Assembly (NCBI GenBank): GCA_021372945.1
Contig: JAJFTK010000012.1
Coordinates: forward strand, 25,895 to 89,894
Length of the DNA: 64,000 bases
Source: Planctomycetaceae bacterium
GTDB taxonomy: Bacteria; Planctomycetota; Phycisphaerae; Sedimentisphaerales; Anaerohalosphaeraceae
Reading direction: 5' to 3'
Of this stretch, positions 44,832 to 53,766 are shown piece by piece; position 1 is the first letter of the stretch; every line of letters starts with the position of its first letter. A program made the position numbers and the translations under genes. The notes under the pieces are model-generated. The model worked only from the letters and a program-made list of their open reading frames with translations. It had not been told where the DNA came from and did no database searches.

Positions 44832-44849
44832 TGTTTCATTGGGTGTATC

Positions 44850-45332
44850 ATGCGGTGGATATGGATCGATAAATTTTTGGAATTCGAGAGCGGCAAGAAA
44901 GCCGTGGCCTTGAAGAACGTCACGCTGGCCGAAGAACATCTGCACGACCATTTTCCGGGATTTCCGGTCATGCCCGAGTGCCTGATGATCGAAGCGATGG
45001 CGCAGACGGGCGGGATCCTGGTCGGCGAGGCGCGTCGATTCCGCGAAAAGGTGATCCTGGCCAAGATCAAGAAGGCGGTATTTCATAAGTATGTCCGCCC
45101 CGGCGATACGATCACGCTGCACGCGGAAATCGAATCCATTTCGCCGGAAGCGGCCAGCATCAACGGAGAGATCCGGCGAGGGGAAGAACGCATCGCGCAG
45201 ATCAGCATGATCTTTAGCCATATCGACAAGAATTTGGCGGGCAAAAAATTCCCCGAAGAGAATTTCGTCTTTACGGACATGTTCAATTCACTGCTGAGCG
45301 GCTTTATTTCTTCGACGGAGCCGGCGGCATGA
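44850..45332 (+). CDS. 3-hydroxyacyl-ACP dehydratase-like protein 2 (FabZ family)
   Basis: The 160-residue hotdog protein has the active His34 in DHFPGFPVMPECLMIE and Glu48 with the following AMAQTGG of FabZ. Relative to FabZ, MPG is MPE here, a small change next to the active site. It pairs with dehydratase 1 in the same locus; two copies may act on different chain lengths or form a heterodimer. Its last four bases overlap the next gene (ATGA), which indicates translational coupling. The ribosome-binding site is weak. Confidence 0.88.
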   Translation: MRWIWIDKFLEFESGKKAVALKNVTLAEEHLHDHFPGFPVMPECLMIEAMAQTGGILVGEARRFREKVILAKIKKAVFHKYVRPGDTITLHAEIESISPEAASINGEIRRGEERIAQISMIFSHIDKNLAGKKFPEENFVFTDMFNSLLSGFISSTEPAA

Positions 45333-46654
45333 GCAAGCGACGCGTGGTCATCACGGGGGTTGGCGCCGTCACGCCGCTGGGACTTACAAGCCAGGATTTC
45401 TGGCACGGTCTGCTGGAGGGGCGTTGCGGGATCTCCCCGATCAGGGCGTTCGATCCGGCGCGCTATCCGTGTCAGCTTGCCGGCCAGGCGCCGGAGTACA
45501 AGATCAAAGATTACGTGCCGAAATTCTACCGCAAAGCAACCAAGCTGATGAGCCGGGATATTGAACTTTCCATTATTGCGGCCAATGAAGCGATTCGAAA
45601 CAGCGGGCTTATTACCAAGGCGGCCGAAACAGGGTCCGTAACCGTCCTGCCGCAAAGAACGGCAATCAGTATCGGGGCCGGCCTGATCAGTTGTGACATG
45701 CTCGAAATCGCGCCCTGTGTTGCCATGTCTTCAAACGACGGCCGCTTCGACTTGCACAAATGGGGCAGCGAAGGCATGCAGGCATTGACGCCGCTTTGGC
45801 TGCTGAAGTATCTGCCGAATATGCTGCCGTGCCATATTGGGATCATCCACGACATCCAGGGGCCCAGCAATACCATTACCTGCGGTGAAGCGGCAAGCCA
45901 CATAGCCGTTGATGAAGCCTGCGATATGATCATTCGCGGGGATGCGGAGGCGGCACTGGCCGGCGGCTGCGAGGCCAAGGTAAATCCTATCGCCCTGTTG
46001 CGGCAATGCCTGCTCAAACGTTCTGCGTTCAACCGCAATGACGATCCGGAACATGCCTGCAGGCCGTTCGATGCCGAGGCGTCCGGCTCGATCTTCGGCG
46101 AGGCGGCAGGCGTGATCGTGTTGGAAGAACTGGCGTTTGCCAAATCAAGAAATGCCGTGATCCTGGCTGAGCTGGCCGGAGGCGGCTCCAGCAGCAGCCT
46201 GCACGCCGATGGCCGGCACCTTGAACCGGACGGCAAAGGGCTCGAGACTGCCATTCGCAGCGCCCTTGAATCCGCCGGCGTGCGGCCGCAACAGATCGAT
46301 TTGATCATCCCCGCCGGAACAGGGATCCCGCAGGATGATCGTGCCGAGGCGACCGCTTTGAAGGCCGTATTCGGTTCCGCCCTGTCCAAGATCGTCGTAT
46401 GGCCGATCAAGAGCATGATCAGCCATACGGGCGCTGCCGCGGGGGCTCTGGACCTGATAGCCGCCGCCCGCGCGATACACAATGCGCAGATCGGACCCAG
46501 CCGGAATTTCAACAAACCGGCCAACGGGTGCGAATTGAACATTTCAAGTTCGCCGCTGAAAAAACCATTCCATTGTGCATTGTGCTGCGGTTACACCTTT
46601 GGCGGCCAAACGGCGGCTTTGGTAATCAAGAAATACGAGGATGCGCTGCCATGA
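45329..46654 (+). CDS. Ketosynthase-like protein without catalytic Cys and first His (chain-length-factor-like)
   Basis: The 441-residue protein has the full ketosynthase fold (RRVVITGVGAVTPLG start, FGEAAGVIVLEE, GYTFGGQTAALV end). In the active-site loop the frame reads ITCGEAASH; aligned with TACAAS of its neighbour, the nucleophile cysteine is Glu187. The first catalytic His is replaced by Ala329 (PAGTG for THGTS); the second is kept (His366 in SHTGAAAG). This resembles the KS-beta or chain-length factor of type II polyketide and aryl-polyene systems, where Gln often replaces Cys. It probably forms a heterodimer with the next protein. It is joined to both neighbours by four-base overlaps. 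Confidence 0.8.
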   Translation: MSKRRVVITGVGAVTPLGLTSQDFWHGLLEGRCGISPIRAFDPARYPCQLAGQAPEYKIKDYVPKFYRKATKLMSRDIELSIIAANEAIRNSGLITKAAETGSVTVLPQRTAISIGAGLISCDMLEIAPCVAMSSNDGRFDLHKWGSEGMQALTPLWLLKYLPNMLPCHIGIIHDIQGPSNTITCGEAASHIAVDEACDMIIRGDAEAALAGGCEAKVNPIALLRQCLLKRSAFNRNDDPEHACRPFDAEASGSIFGEAAGVIVLEELAFAKSRNAVILAELAGGGSSSSLHADGRHLEPDGKGLETAIRSALESAGVRPQQIDLIIPAGTGIPQDDRAEATALKAVFGSALSKIVVWPIKSMISHTGAAAGALDLIAAARAIHNAQIGPSRNFNKPANGCELNISSSPLKKPFHCALCCGYTFGGQTAALVIKKYEDALP

Positions 46655-47958
46655 GAAAACGCGTCGTCATAACCGGGATGGGCATCGTTTGTCCGTTGGG
46701 ACATGATGTCCAAAGCATGTGGGAAGGGCTGATGACGGGAAGATCCGGCGCGGGCCCAACCACGCTTTTTGACGCCTCCACGTTCCCGACTAAATTCGGG
46801 GCCGAGGTCAAGGACTATGATCTGGCCAAATTCGTAAAGCGGCTGCCGCTGCATCAATATGCCAATCGAGGTTCACGATTCGTTCTGGGTGCGTGTGTGC
46901 AGGCATGCCGACAGGCAAGCATCGATCTTGAAACAGATCAGCCGCAAGACGGCATCGATCGAACGAGACTGGGCGTATATCTGGGGGCCGGTGAAGGCTC
47001 GGTCGACAACGAAGCCTTTTTTGGCGCGATTGCCGAAGCGTGGGATGGTTCGGCCAACCGTATGGATTGGGCAAAATGGACCGAAGTTTCGCTTTCTAAA
47101 ATGGTGCCGCAATTGGAGATGGAACAAGAGCCCAATCTGCCGGCAGGTCACCTGGCTCTTTTGACGGGCGCCCGCGGCGTCGTTCGAAGCTGCCTGACCG
47201 CCTGCGCCGCGAGCACGCAAGCTGTCGGCGAAGCGGCGATGCTGGTTCGAAACGGCAAAGCGGATGTGATGATCGCAGGCGGCGCTCATTCGATGATCCA
47301 CCCGCTGGGTGTGACGGGCTTTAATCGTTTGACCGCCCTATCCACGCGGAACGACAGTCCGACTACCGCGTCGCGACCTTTTTCGGCCAGCCGCGATGGG
47401 TTTGTCCTCGGCGAAGGGGCGGCGATAGTGATTCTTGAGACGCTCGAATCCGCATTGAAGCGCAAGGCCCCGATCCTTGCGGAATTCATCGGCTTTGGAA
47501 GCAGCAATGATGCATTCCGTGTGACCGACATGCACGAAGAGGCCAGGGGCGCTGTACAGGCGATGCATGCGGCATTAAAAGATGCCGGCGTTAGTATCGA
47601 TGAGATCGATTATATCAGCACGCACGGGACCAGTACGGCCGAGAACGATTCCATTGAGACGCTGGCGATCAAGAAGGTGTTTGGCGAACGAGCCAAACAT
47701 GTACCGGTCAGCAGCCCCAAGAGCCAACTTGGCCATCTGATCGGGGCCACAGGATGCGCCGAATTGATCACCTGCATTAAGGCGATCGAAGAAAATGTGC
47801 TGCCGATGACAATGAACTTGAATGATCCCGATCCTGCCTTGGACCTGGATTATGTCCCCAACGCGCCTCGCAAGGCTAAGGTCGATGTAGTGATGAGCGA
47901 GTCATTCGGGTTCGGCGGGCAGAATAATGTTTTGATCCTGCGGCGGTTCAGAGGTTGA
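46651..47958 (+). CDS. Beta-ketoacyl-ACP synthase (FabF-like, active; KS-alpha)
   Basis: The 435-residue condensing enzyme has an intact triad: Cys185 in TACAAST, His325 in STHGTST and His362 in KSQLGHLIGATG, with Lys357 and the GFGGQNN loop at the end. It joins malonyl-ACP to an acyl chain by decarboxylative condensation. The true start is the ATG at 46651, overlapping the previous stop by four bases; the open frame upstream belongs to the previous gene's other phase. With the preceding degenerate ketosynthase it is the likely KS-alpha/KS-beta pair. No ketoreductase is seen in the window, so it must come from elsewhere. Confidence 0.93.
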   Translation: MRKRVVITGMGIVCPLGHDVQSMWEGLMTGRSGAGPTTLFDASTFPTKFGAEVKDYDLAKFVKRLPLHQYANRGSRFVLGACVQACRQASIDLETDQPQDGIDRTRLGVYLGAGEGSVDNEAFFGAIAEAWDGSANRMDWAKWTEVSLSKMVPQLEMEQEPNLPAGHLALLTGARGVVRSCLTACAASTQAVGEAAMLVRNGKADVMIAGGAHSMIHPLGVTGFNRLTALSTRNDSPTTASRPFSASRDGFVLGEGAAIVILETLESALKRKAPILAEFIGFGSSNDAFRVTDMHEEARGAVQAMHAALKDAGVSIDEIDYISTHGTSTAENDSIETLAIKKVFGERAKHVPVSSPKSQLGHLIGATGCAELITCIKAIEENVLPMTMNLNDPDPALDLDYVPNAPRKAKVDVVMSESFGFGGQNNVLILRRFRG

Positions 47959-48028
47959 TACAGCTAATCCAGAAGCTTTCCGTCTGAAGTATGGGTTTAG
48001 CAGGTTTCTTCTTTGTGAGAGTCTGACT

Positions 48029-49303
48029 ATGATCGATATCAAGTTAATCCGGGAAAATCCGCAATATTACAGGGACGGCGCCAAGGCCAAGAAGATCGCG
48101 GTCGATATTGACCGTCTGCTGGAGATCGACAGTCAACTGGCTGCCGGTAAGAAGACGCTTCAGGATCTTGTGACCGAAAAGAATCGGATCGGCAAGGATA
48201 TCCCAAAACTTGCCCCCGATCAGAAGAAAGAGGCTTTAGCCAAACTGTCAGGCATCAAAGAACAGGAAGCGGCCTTAAACGAGAAGCTGAAATCGCTTCA
48301 GCCCGAATTTGACACGTTGATGTGCCAGGTCCCGCAGCCGGCCTCCGGGGATGTGCCCTTTGGCGAAGATGATACGCAGAATGTTCAGCTCCGCACGTGG
48401 GGAACCGTACGCTCGTTCGATTTTGAACCGAAGGATCACGTTGAACTTGGAACCGCCCTGGACATTATTGATATTGAGCGCGGCGTTAAACTGGCCGGCA
48501 CTCGCAATTATTTCCTCAAGGGCGACGGGGCCCTTCTGCACTGGGCCGTGCTGCGGTTTGCGATGGACCACATGATCGCCAAGGGCTATGTTCCAATGGC
48601 GGTGCCGCTGCTGATGCGTGATGAAGTGATGATGGGAACCGGTTATTTCCCGGGTTCCGAGGAACAAACGTATCAAATGGAACGCGACGGTCTGAATCTG
48701 GCCGGCACGGCGGAAGTACCGGTAACGGCCTATCATTCCGGCGAGCTTCTCAGCGAAGAACAATTGCCGATCAAGTCGGTCGCGATGAGTACGTGTTTTC
48801 GCCGGGAAGCGGGAGCCGCCGGAAAGGACACGCGCGGTCTCTATCGGATCCATCAATTCGACAAGATCGAGCAGGTGATTATCGGCGAAAATGATGAAGC
48901 CAAAAGCATTGCCTACCACCAGGAAATATTGAAGAATTCTGAAGAGGTGCTGCAAGCCCTTGAACTGCCCTACCGTATCGTAAACGTCTGCACGGGCGAC
49001 CTGGGCCGCGGCCAGGTGCAAAAATTCGATATTGAAACCTGGATGCCTTCACGCAAGGGCTACGGCGAAACGCATTCGGCAAGCCGGTTCTACGAATTCC
49101 AGGCGCGGCGCATGAACCTTCGGTACAAAAATGCGGCCGGCAAGAACGTTTTCTGCCATACGTTGAACAACACGGTCATCGCCTCTCCGCGCATTTTGAT
49201 CCCGATCCTGGAGCTTTACCAAAATGCGGACGGTTCCGTTACCATTCCGCAGGTGCTGCGTCCTTATATGTATGGAAAAACGAAGATCGAACTAAAATCC
49301 TGA
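48029..49303 (+). CDS. serS: Seryl-tRNA synthetase
   Basis: The 424-residue class II synthetase charges tRNA-Ser. It has an N-terminal coiled coil (about residues 30-100, KKTLQDLVTEKNRIGKD and later), then motif 1 (near LLMRDEVMMGTGYFPGSE), motif 2 (TCFRREAGAAGKDTRGLYR) and motif 3 (LNNTVIASPRILIPILE). All are intact and the length is normal. It is followed 21 bp later by comEC on the same strand. Confidence 0.98.
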   Translation: MIDIKLIRENPQYYRDGAKAKKIAVDIDRLLEIDSQLAAGKKTLQDLVTEKNRIGKDIPKLAPDQKKEALAKLSGIKEQEAALNEKLKSLQPEFDTLMCQVPQPASGDVPFGEDDTQNVQLRTWGTVRSFDFEPKDHVELGTALDIIDIERGVKLAGTRNYFLKGDGALLHWAVLRFAMDHMIAKGYVPMAVPLLMRDEVMMGTGYFPGSEEQTYQMERDGLNLAGTAEVPVTAYHSGELLSEEQLPIKSVAMSTCFRREAGAAGKDTRGLYRIHQFDKIEQVIIGENDEAKSIAYHQEILKNSEEVLQALELPYRIVNVCTGDLGRGQVQKFDIETWMPSRKGYGETHSASRFYEFQARRMNLRYKNAAGKNVFCHTLNNTVIASPRILIPILELYQNADGSVTIPQVLRPYMYGKTKIELKS

Positions 49304-49324
49304 GTTTGACTGAGAGGCGCCGAT

Positions 49325-51877
49325 GTGAAGCGAAGGAGCTTCGACGAATCGGATTTAATTCGCCTGAGGTTGCAGCGGCTGGACCAGCTAACCGCGCTGC
49401 CGTCTTTCAAACAGCTTTTCACGACCGCTCCGATGCTTGGGGCCGCCGTTTCTTTTATTGCCGGCATCTGGTTTGTCGAGGTCATTCATTCGCAGGCATC
49501 GTTCTGGCCGGCGTTCGGTCTGAGCGGTTTAATTTCCGCCATCGCATTGTTCATTGCATTTCGCTTCACCGGTCGGGGAAAACTCATTGCGCTGATGATG
49601 GCCGCGTACGCCGCCTTTTTTGCCGCGGGGCTTGCACGCTATTACCGCGATCTCTATATCGGACCGGACCACATCAGCCGCTGCTTTGAGGGCGACCGTC
49701 AACTGGCAACCATCAAAGGGCATGTCATTTCGCCTGTCTCGAACGTACCTAATGACCCGGCTATTCCGTGGCTCCAGCCGCAAGGTTCATTTTATATGAG
49801 AGCTGAAGCGGTTCAGTCAGTCGGCAAGTGGGTTCCTGTGACTGGAAATTTGCGTGTGCAGGTGGACGAGCCTGTCGATCATGTTCGCGCCGGCAATGAG
49901 GTTCTCGTTTATTGCTGGCTCAGCCGCTTTCAACCCGCCCCGAACCCCGGCCAATTCGATATTCAAAAATACATGGCCCGCAAAGGCATCTATGCCGCTG
50001 CTTCCGTTGGGGTCAAGGAGGGCATTGAAGTGCTCGACGACTCGATCGCATGGATTGCCTATCTGCGGTCCGTCGTATCGCGTTTCTGCGATGAATCTCT
50101 TCTGGACGATTCCCTGCCGGACCGGGATGTTCGCAATATGTCCGCCGCCCTGCTGCTGGGCAGGCGCGAGAACCTTGATCCGGCGGTGATGGCGGCATTC
50201 CAGAAAACAAACCTGGCGCACTACATCAGCCTGTCCGGCCAAAACGTCGGGATACTGGCCGGTTCGTTATGGATCCTTCTCCGCACATTCGGCCTGCCTA
50301 AAAGGCCGCGCGCCGGCTTGTGCATTCTGCTGATTGTTCTTTACGCCCTGGCGGTGCCATCGATGCCCGCCATTAACCGCGCGGTCTTCCTGGCGTGTTT
50401 TATTTTCGCGTCCTTTCTTTTTAAACGCAAAAGCAAACCCATCAACACCCTCTGCCTTTCGGCAATCATTCTTCTTCTATTTCGTCCGAGCGAACTGTTT
50501 TCCGTTGGCTGGCAGCTTTCCTTCTTGTCTGTTTTGGGAATACTGGTTTTTTATGAACCCGCCGTTTTTTATTTGCGAGCGTTCCTTTTCTTTCCTGTGG
50601 TTTTGCTGTTTAACGGCCGCTGGATTTTCGTACAGTCCATATGGCGTGCTGTTCTTGATCTGTTAGCGGTCGGCGTTGCCGCATGGATCGCCATTGCGGG
50701 CTTGCTCTTCTACTATTTTGGGAGCATTAACCCATTGTCGCCCCTGTGGACCGTTCTGGTGTTTCCGTTTGTCCTTGGGCTGCTGTACGCCGGATACCTT
50801 AAGCTGATCATTGCCAAGCTGCTTCCCACCGCGGCCGCTCTGCTGAGCGTCATTATCAATTACTCGGCCCGATGGTTCGAAGAGAGCGTAGTGTTCTTTT
50901 CACAAATAGATCTAACGCGCCTCACATCGAACAGGCCGCCATGCATTGCCGTTCTGGCCATCTACATTGTTCTTCTTGCGCTGTTCTTTGTCCCATTTTT
51001 TTACCGTCGCATGCGAACAGTACTGTGCTTCACATGCGGCTTGCTTTTCCTGTATCCGTTTCTTTGCCAACATGTGGAGTTCATATCACAAAACGATGTT
51101 GAGTTCACGTGTCTTTCGGTTGGACATGGCCAGGCGATCGTTTTGTCGGCTCCCGATGGCGAATACGTTCTCTTTGACGCCGGCTCAATGACGATAAGAA
51201 ACGCCGCGCAGAAAGCAGTTCTGCCGTTCCTCCAGAAGAAAGGCATTTCCACCCTAAATGCGGTTTATATCAGCCACGGCGACCTGGACCACATCAATGC
51301 GTTAAACGATATCGCAGCTTCAGTGAGGATCAAGAAGATGTATGCCAATGCACGCTTCCTGAACGCCGCGAACAATCCTTCGCTCGAACAGGATACGCGG
51401 AACGGCTTGAAAAGATATTCAATCGATGCCGAAAGCATGCGCCAATACAGGACCGATGGTCTGCTCATTCGTTCGCTCTGGCCGACCCAACCTGCGCTGG
51501 ATGCATCAGGTTTATCGGACAATGACAAGTCGGAGATATTGCTGGCCGAATATGCCAATCGCCGCATCCTGCTTTGCGGCGATGTGGAATTATACGCACA
51601 GCAAACGCTAGCGTCCATGTATCCGCAATTGCGGGTTGATGTTCTCGTCCTTCCTCATCACGGTTCCAACACGAACCTGGATGAGCATTTCATCAAGCAG
51701 TTGAATCCTCGCATTGTGATCGCCAGTTGTGCTGCAAGCCGTATGAAGAACGTCTGGCAGCCATCGGGATCGGATGCGGTGAGCGCTTTCTACACGGGAC
51801 GGGATGGTGCGGTGACGATCAAAATAAAAGCCGACGGCACGATTCATGCCGCCGGCTTTATCAAGTCAGATAAGTAA
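49325..51877 (+). CDS. comEC: ComEC/Rec2 family DNA-uptake channel protein
   Basis: This 850-residue inner-membrane protein is the DNA-import channel of natural competence. A few membrane helices and an oligonucleotide-binding-like region come first (residues ~30-230). The central Competence domain (about 270-580) has many helices and begins LGRRENLDPAVMAAF. The C-terminal metallo-beta-lactamase-like domain (about 595-850) has SHGDLDHINAL and LPHHGSNTN. The GTG start at 49325 has GAGAGG upstream. The pilus and pseudopilin genes at 17-33 kb and the prepilin peptidase close by would complete a competence system, although no ComEA is in the window. Confidence 0.93.
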   Translation: MKRRSFDESDLIRLRLQRLDQLTALPSFKQLFTTAPMLGAAVSFIAGIWFVEVIHSQASFWPAFGLSGLISAIALFIAFRFTGRGKLIALMMAAYAAFFAAGLARYYRDLYIGPDHISRCFEGDRQLATIKGHVISPVSNVPNDPAIPWLQPQGSFYMRAEAVQSVGKWVPVTGNLRVQVDEPVDHVRAGNEVLVYCWLSRFQPAPNPGQFDIQKYMARKGIYAAASVGVKEGIEVLDDSIAWIAYLRSVVSRFCDESLLDDSLPDRDVRNMSAALLLGRRENLDPAVMAAFQKTNLAHYISLSGQNVGILAGSLWILLRTFGLPKRPRAGLCILLIVLYALAVPSMPAINRAVFLACFIFASFLFKRKSKPINTLCLSAIILLLFRPSELFSVGWQLSFLSVLGILVFYEPAVFYLRAFLFFPVVLLFNGRWIFVQSIWRAVLDLLAVGVAAWIAIAGLLFYYFGSINPLSPLWTVLVFPFVLGLLYAGYLKLIIAKLLPTAAALLSVIINYSARWFEESVVFFSQIDLTRLTSNRPPCIAVLAIYIVLLALFFVPFFYRRMRTVLCFTCGLLFLYPFLCQHVEFISQNDVEFTCLSVGHGQAIVLSAPDGEYVLFDAGSMTIRNAAQKAVLPFLQKKGISTLNAVYISHGDLDHINALNDIAASVRIKKMYANARFLNAANNPSLEQDTRNGLKRYSIDAESMRQYRTDGLLIRSLWPTQPALDASGLSDNDKSEILLAEYANRRILLCGDVELYAQQTLASMYPQLRVDVLVLPHHGSNTNLDEHFIKQLNPRIVIASCAASRMKNVWQPSGSDAVSAFYTGRDGAVTIKIKADGTIHAAGFIKSDK
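51827..51859 (-). terminator. Rho-independent terminator embedded in the end of comEC
   Basis: AAAGCCG (51827-51833) and CGGCTTT (51853-51859), plus an inner CGGCA/TGCCG pair, form a stem with one mismatch and a seven-base loop. On the minus strand it is followed by TTTTATTTT. It lies about 22 bp past the OmpA-like stop, inside comEC codons for the last ~17 residues, so it terminates the convergent transcript while being coding. Confidence 0.65.
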
Positions 51878-51880
51878 GAA

Positions 51881-52555
51881 CTACTTCATGTGCACGACGA
51901 TTTCCACGCGGCGATTCTTGGCTTTGCCGGCTGAGGATGCATTCGAGGCAACCGGACGGCTTTCGCCGCAGGCCACGGCGCGGATATTGGAAGGCTGAAC
52001 ACCGCGATCCACCAGATATCGCAAAACAGTCAGAGCACGTTCCGCCGACAGTTCCCAGTTGTCCTTCCATTGATCCTTGGTCTTGCGGATCGGATCTGAA
52101 TCGGTATGTCCCACCACATCCACCGGGCGGCCGCTATAACGTTCTCTCAGCACGCCGTAGATATGATCAAGCTCGGTATTGGTTGTGCTCTTGAGTGATG
52201 CCTTACCGGATGCGAACAGAATTTCGTTCGGCAATGTCACAGTAATCGTTCCAGCGGCCTCATCGACTTTCACATCTCCCTGAAAGCCGGTTGCCTCTTG
52301 GGCAGACTTGCCCTGCGCCATCTGCTGCTTCATCGCTTCAAGATCCTGCCGGGATTTGGTCAACTGCTGTGAAAGCTGCGCCTTTTCGGCTGCCGAACTG
52401 TCCAGAGAAGCGACACAATTCTCATACAACCCTCTGAGGTTCTGGTGTTCCACATCCAACGCGTCATATTTCTTTTGCCAATTTGTGCAGCCGGTCAGTG
52501 ATAAAGCCAGCACGACAACACCACAGCCCAACATTTTTTGTGCAACCTGTTTCAT
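51881..52555 (-). CDS. OmpA-family lipoprotein (peptidoglycan-binding)
   Basis: The 224-residue protein has a signal peptide with lipobox LTGC (about residue 21), a coiled coil of about 50 residues (QLSQQLTKSRQDLEAMKQQ) and a C-terminal OmpA domain with the conserved VVGHTDSDP, LSAERALTVLRYLVDRGV and VACGESRPVA motifs that bind diaminopimelate-containing peptidoglycan. It likely tethers the outer membrane to the cell wall. The ATG at 52555 has GGAGA upstream; the longer frame (to 52648) is unlikely. It lies 28 bp after the prepilin peptidase gene. Confidence 0.92.
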   Translation of the reverse strand: MKQVAQKMLGCGVVVLALSLTGCTNWQKKYDALDVEHQNLRGLYENCVASLDSSAAEKAQLSQQLTKSRQDLEAMKQQMAQGKSAQEATGFQGDVKVDEAAGTITVTLPNEILFASGKASLKSTTNTELDHIYGVLRERYSGRPVDVVGHTDSDPIRKTKDQWKDNWELSAERALTVLRYLVDRGVQPSNIRAVACGESRPVASNASSAGKAKNRRVEIVVHMK

Positions 52556-52583
52556 AACGATCTCCATTTCTATTAAACAATCC

Positions 52584-53753
52584 TTAGAACCCATAAAAGT
52601 TTGACAGAACCCATTCGATCCAATCGTGGAAAATGATAACGCTAACAACGGCTAAAGACAAGAACGGACCGTAAGGAATTTGTCGCATTTTTTTAAATAT
52701 TGCCTGATATAAAGCCCACAGTATACCGAAAAACGGCGCTAAAAAGAAAGCCAGGACTACCCATTTGGCGCCGATTACCGCCCCGGCGGCGCCCATCAAG
52801 TGAACGTCACCCAACCCCATCGCTTCCTTGCCGAAGGCCAGCGTTCCAAATACTCGTGTTGCCCAGACTACCGCACACCCCACCAAGTAACCGCCCAGGC
52901 TGCCCAACAGCCCGGCCATTATGGGCATATTGGAGATTGTTTCCCACTTATTCGCAATCCTATCCAATTGGACGATATGGAACCCGATAAAACCACCTAT
53001 CAGTATTGGCAGCAGGAAAACGACTTCTTTAAGTATTTCAAGGCGGTCATTAAACAGGGGTTCGGGCTGGTTACAATCGCCTTCTTCGTCCTGCTGCATT
53101 TCGTAGCTTGGTTTTATGAGGCCCGCTTTCAGGGCCAACACAGACAAAATAAGCCCATCGACAGCCCCAACAACCACGCCGGCCCATCTTGGGTTTCCGC
53201 CAGCGGATGGGAAGAGATCCCCTTGCCTTAGAACCTCCGGTACGATCACAAGAGATGCCAGCGAGGATGATACAATCCCGATGAAGGTCACAAATAAGCA
53301 GACTTGTATTGGGATGATCCATAGTTCAAGGTCGATTGCCGAGGCAGCCAGAAAACCGGCCGTCAAAGTCACAATGGCCAGGTAGAAAAGCCAACCGCCG
53401 CCAAAAAAGAACCGCTGGAACGGTGTTTCGCCGGCAATGCCGGTATTGCGAAGCTGGAACCAGAAGAACCACAAGTAGAGTCCTCCAAACAGAATCGCCG
53501 TGAGGAGTTCAACAACGAAATACCGGACGCTGATCGGGGCCTTGCAGCTGCTGCAGCGGCCGCGAAGAATGATCCACGAAAACAGCGGGATGTTATTATA
53601 AAACGCAATCGCCTGACCGCAGGAAGGACACGCCGAGGGCGGACTGACGAGAGATTTCTCCCGCGGCAGCCGATAGATCACGACATTAAGGAAGCTGCCA
53701 ATGCAGGCACCGAAGGCGAAAACAAAGATCAGCCAAATCCATTCGACAGCCAC
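52584..53753 (-). CDS. pilD: Prepilin peptidase (A24 family), with enlarged loop
   Basis: This 389-residue membrane aspartic protease cuts class III leaders and N-methylates the new N-terminus. The N-terminal cytoplasmic zinc loop has CPSC (42-45) and CSSC (67-70); the active aspartates are Asp141 (SAIDLELWIIP) and Asp316 (GLGD). Classic PilD is about 250-290 residues, so roughly 100 residues between the two aspartates are extra, with several added helices and a charged loop (MQQDEEGDCNQPEP). It is the only such peptidase in the window and the likely processor of the pseudopilins at 17-27 kb. Confidence 0.93.
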   Translation of the reverse strand: MAVEWIWLIFVFAFGACIGSFLNVVIYRLPREKSLVSPPSACPSCGQAIAFYNNIPLFSWIILRGRCSSCKAPISVRYFVVELLTAILFGGLYLWFFWFQLRNTGIAGETPFQRFFFGGGWLFYLAIVTLTAGFLAASAIDLELWIIPIQVCLFVTFIGIVSSSLASLVIVPEVLRQGDLFPSAGGNPRWAGVVVGAVDGLILSVLALKAGLIKPSYEMQQDEEGDCNQPEPLFNDRLEILKEVVFLLPILIGGFIGFHIVQLDRIANKWETISNMPIMAGLLGSLGGYLVGCAVVWATRVFGTLAFGKEAMGLGDVHLMGAAGAVIGAKWVVLAFFLAPFFGILWALYQAIFKKMRQIPYGPFLSLAVVSVIIFHDWIEWVLSNFYGF

Positions 53754-53766
53754 CGTAATACCTCAG

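Noticed and set aside
46399-46650. An N-terminal extension of the second ketosynthase
   Set aside because: The extra 84 residues are the preceding gene read in another phase; the ATG at 46651 gives the normal family start and an ATGA overlap.
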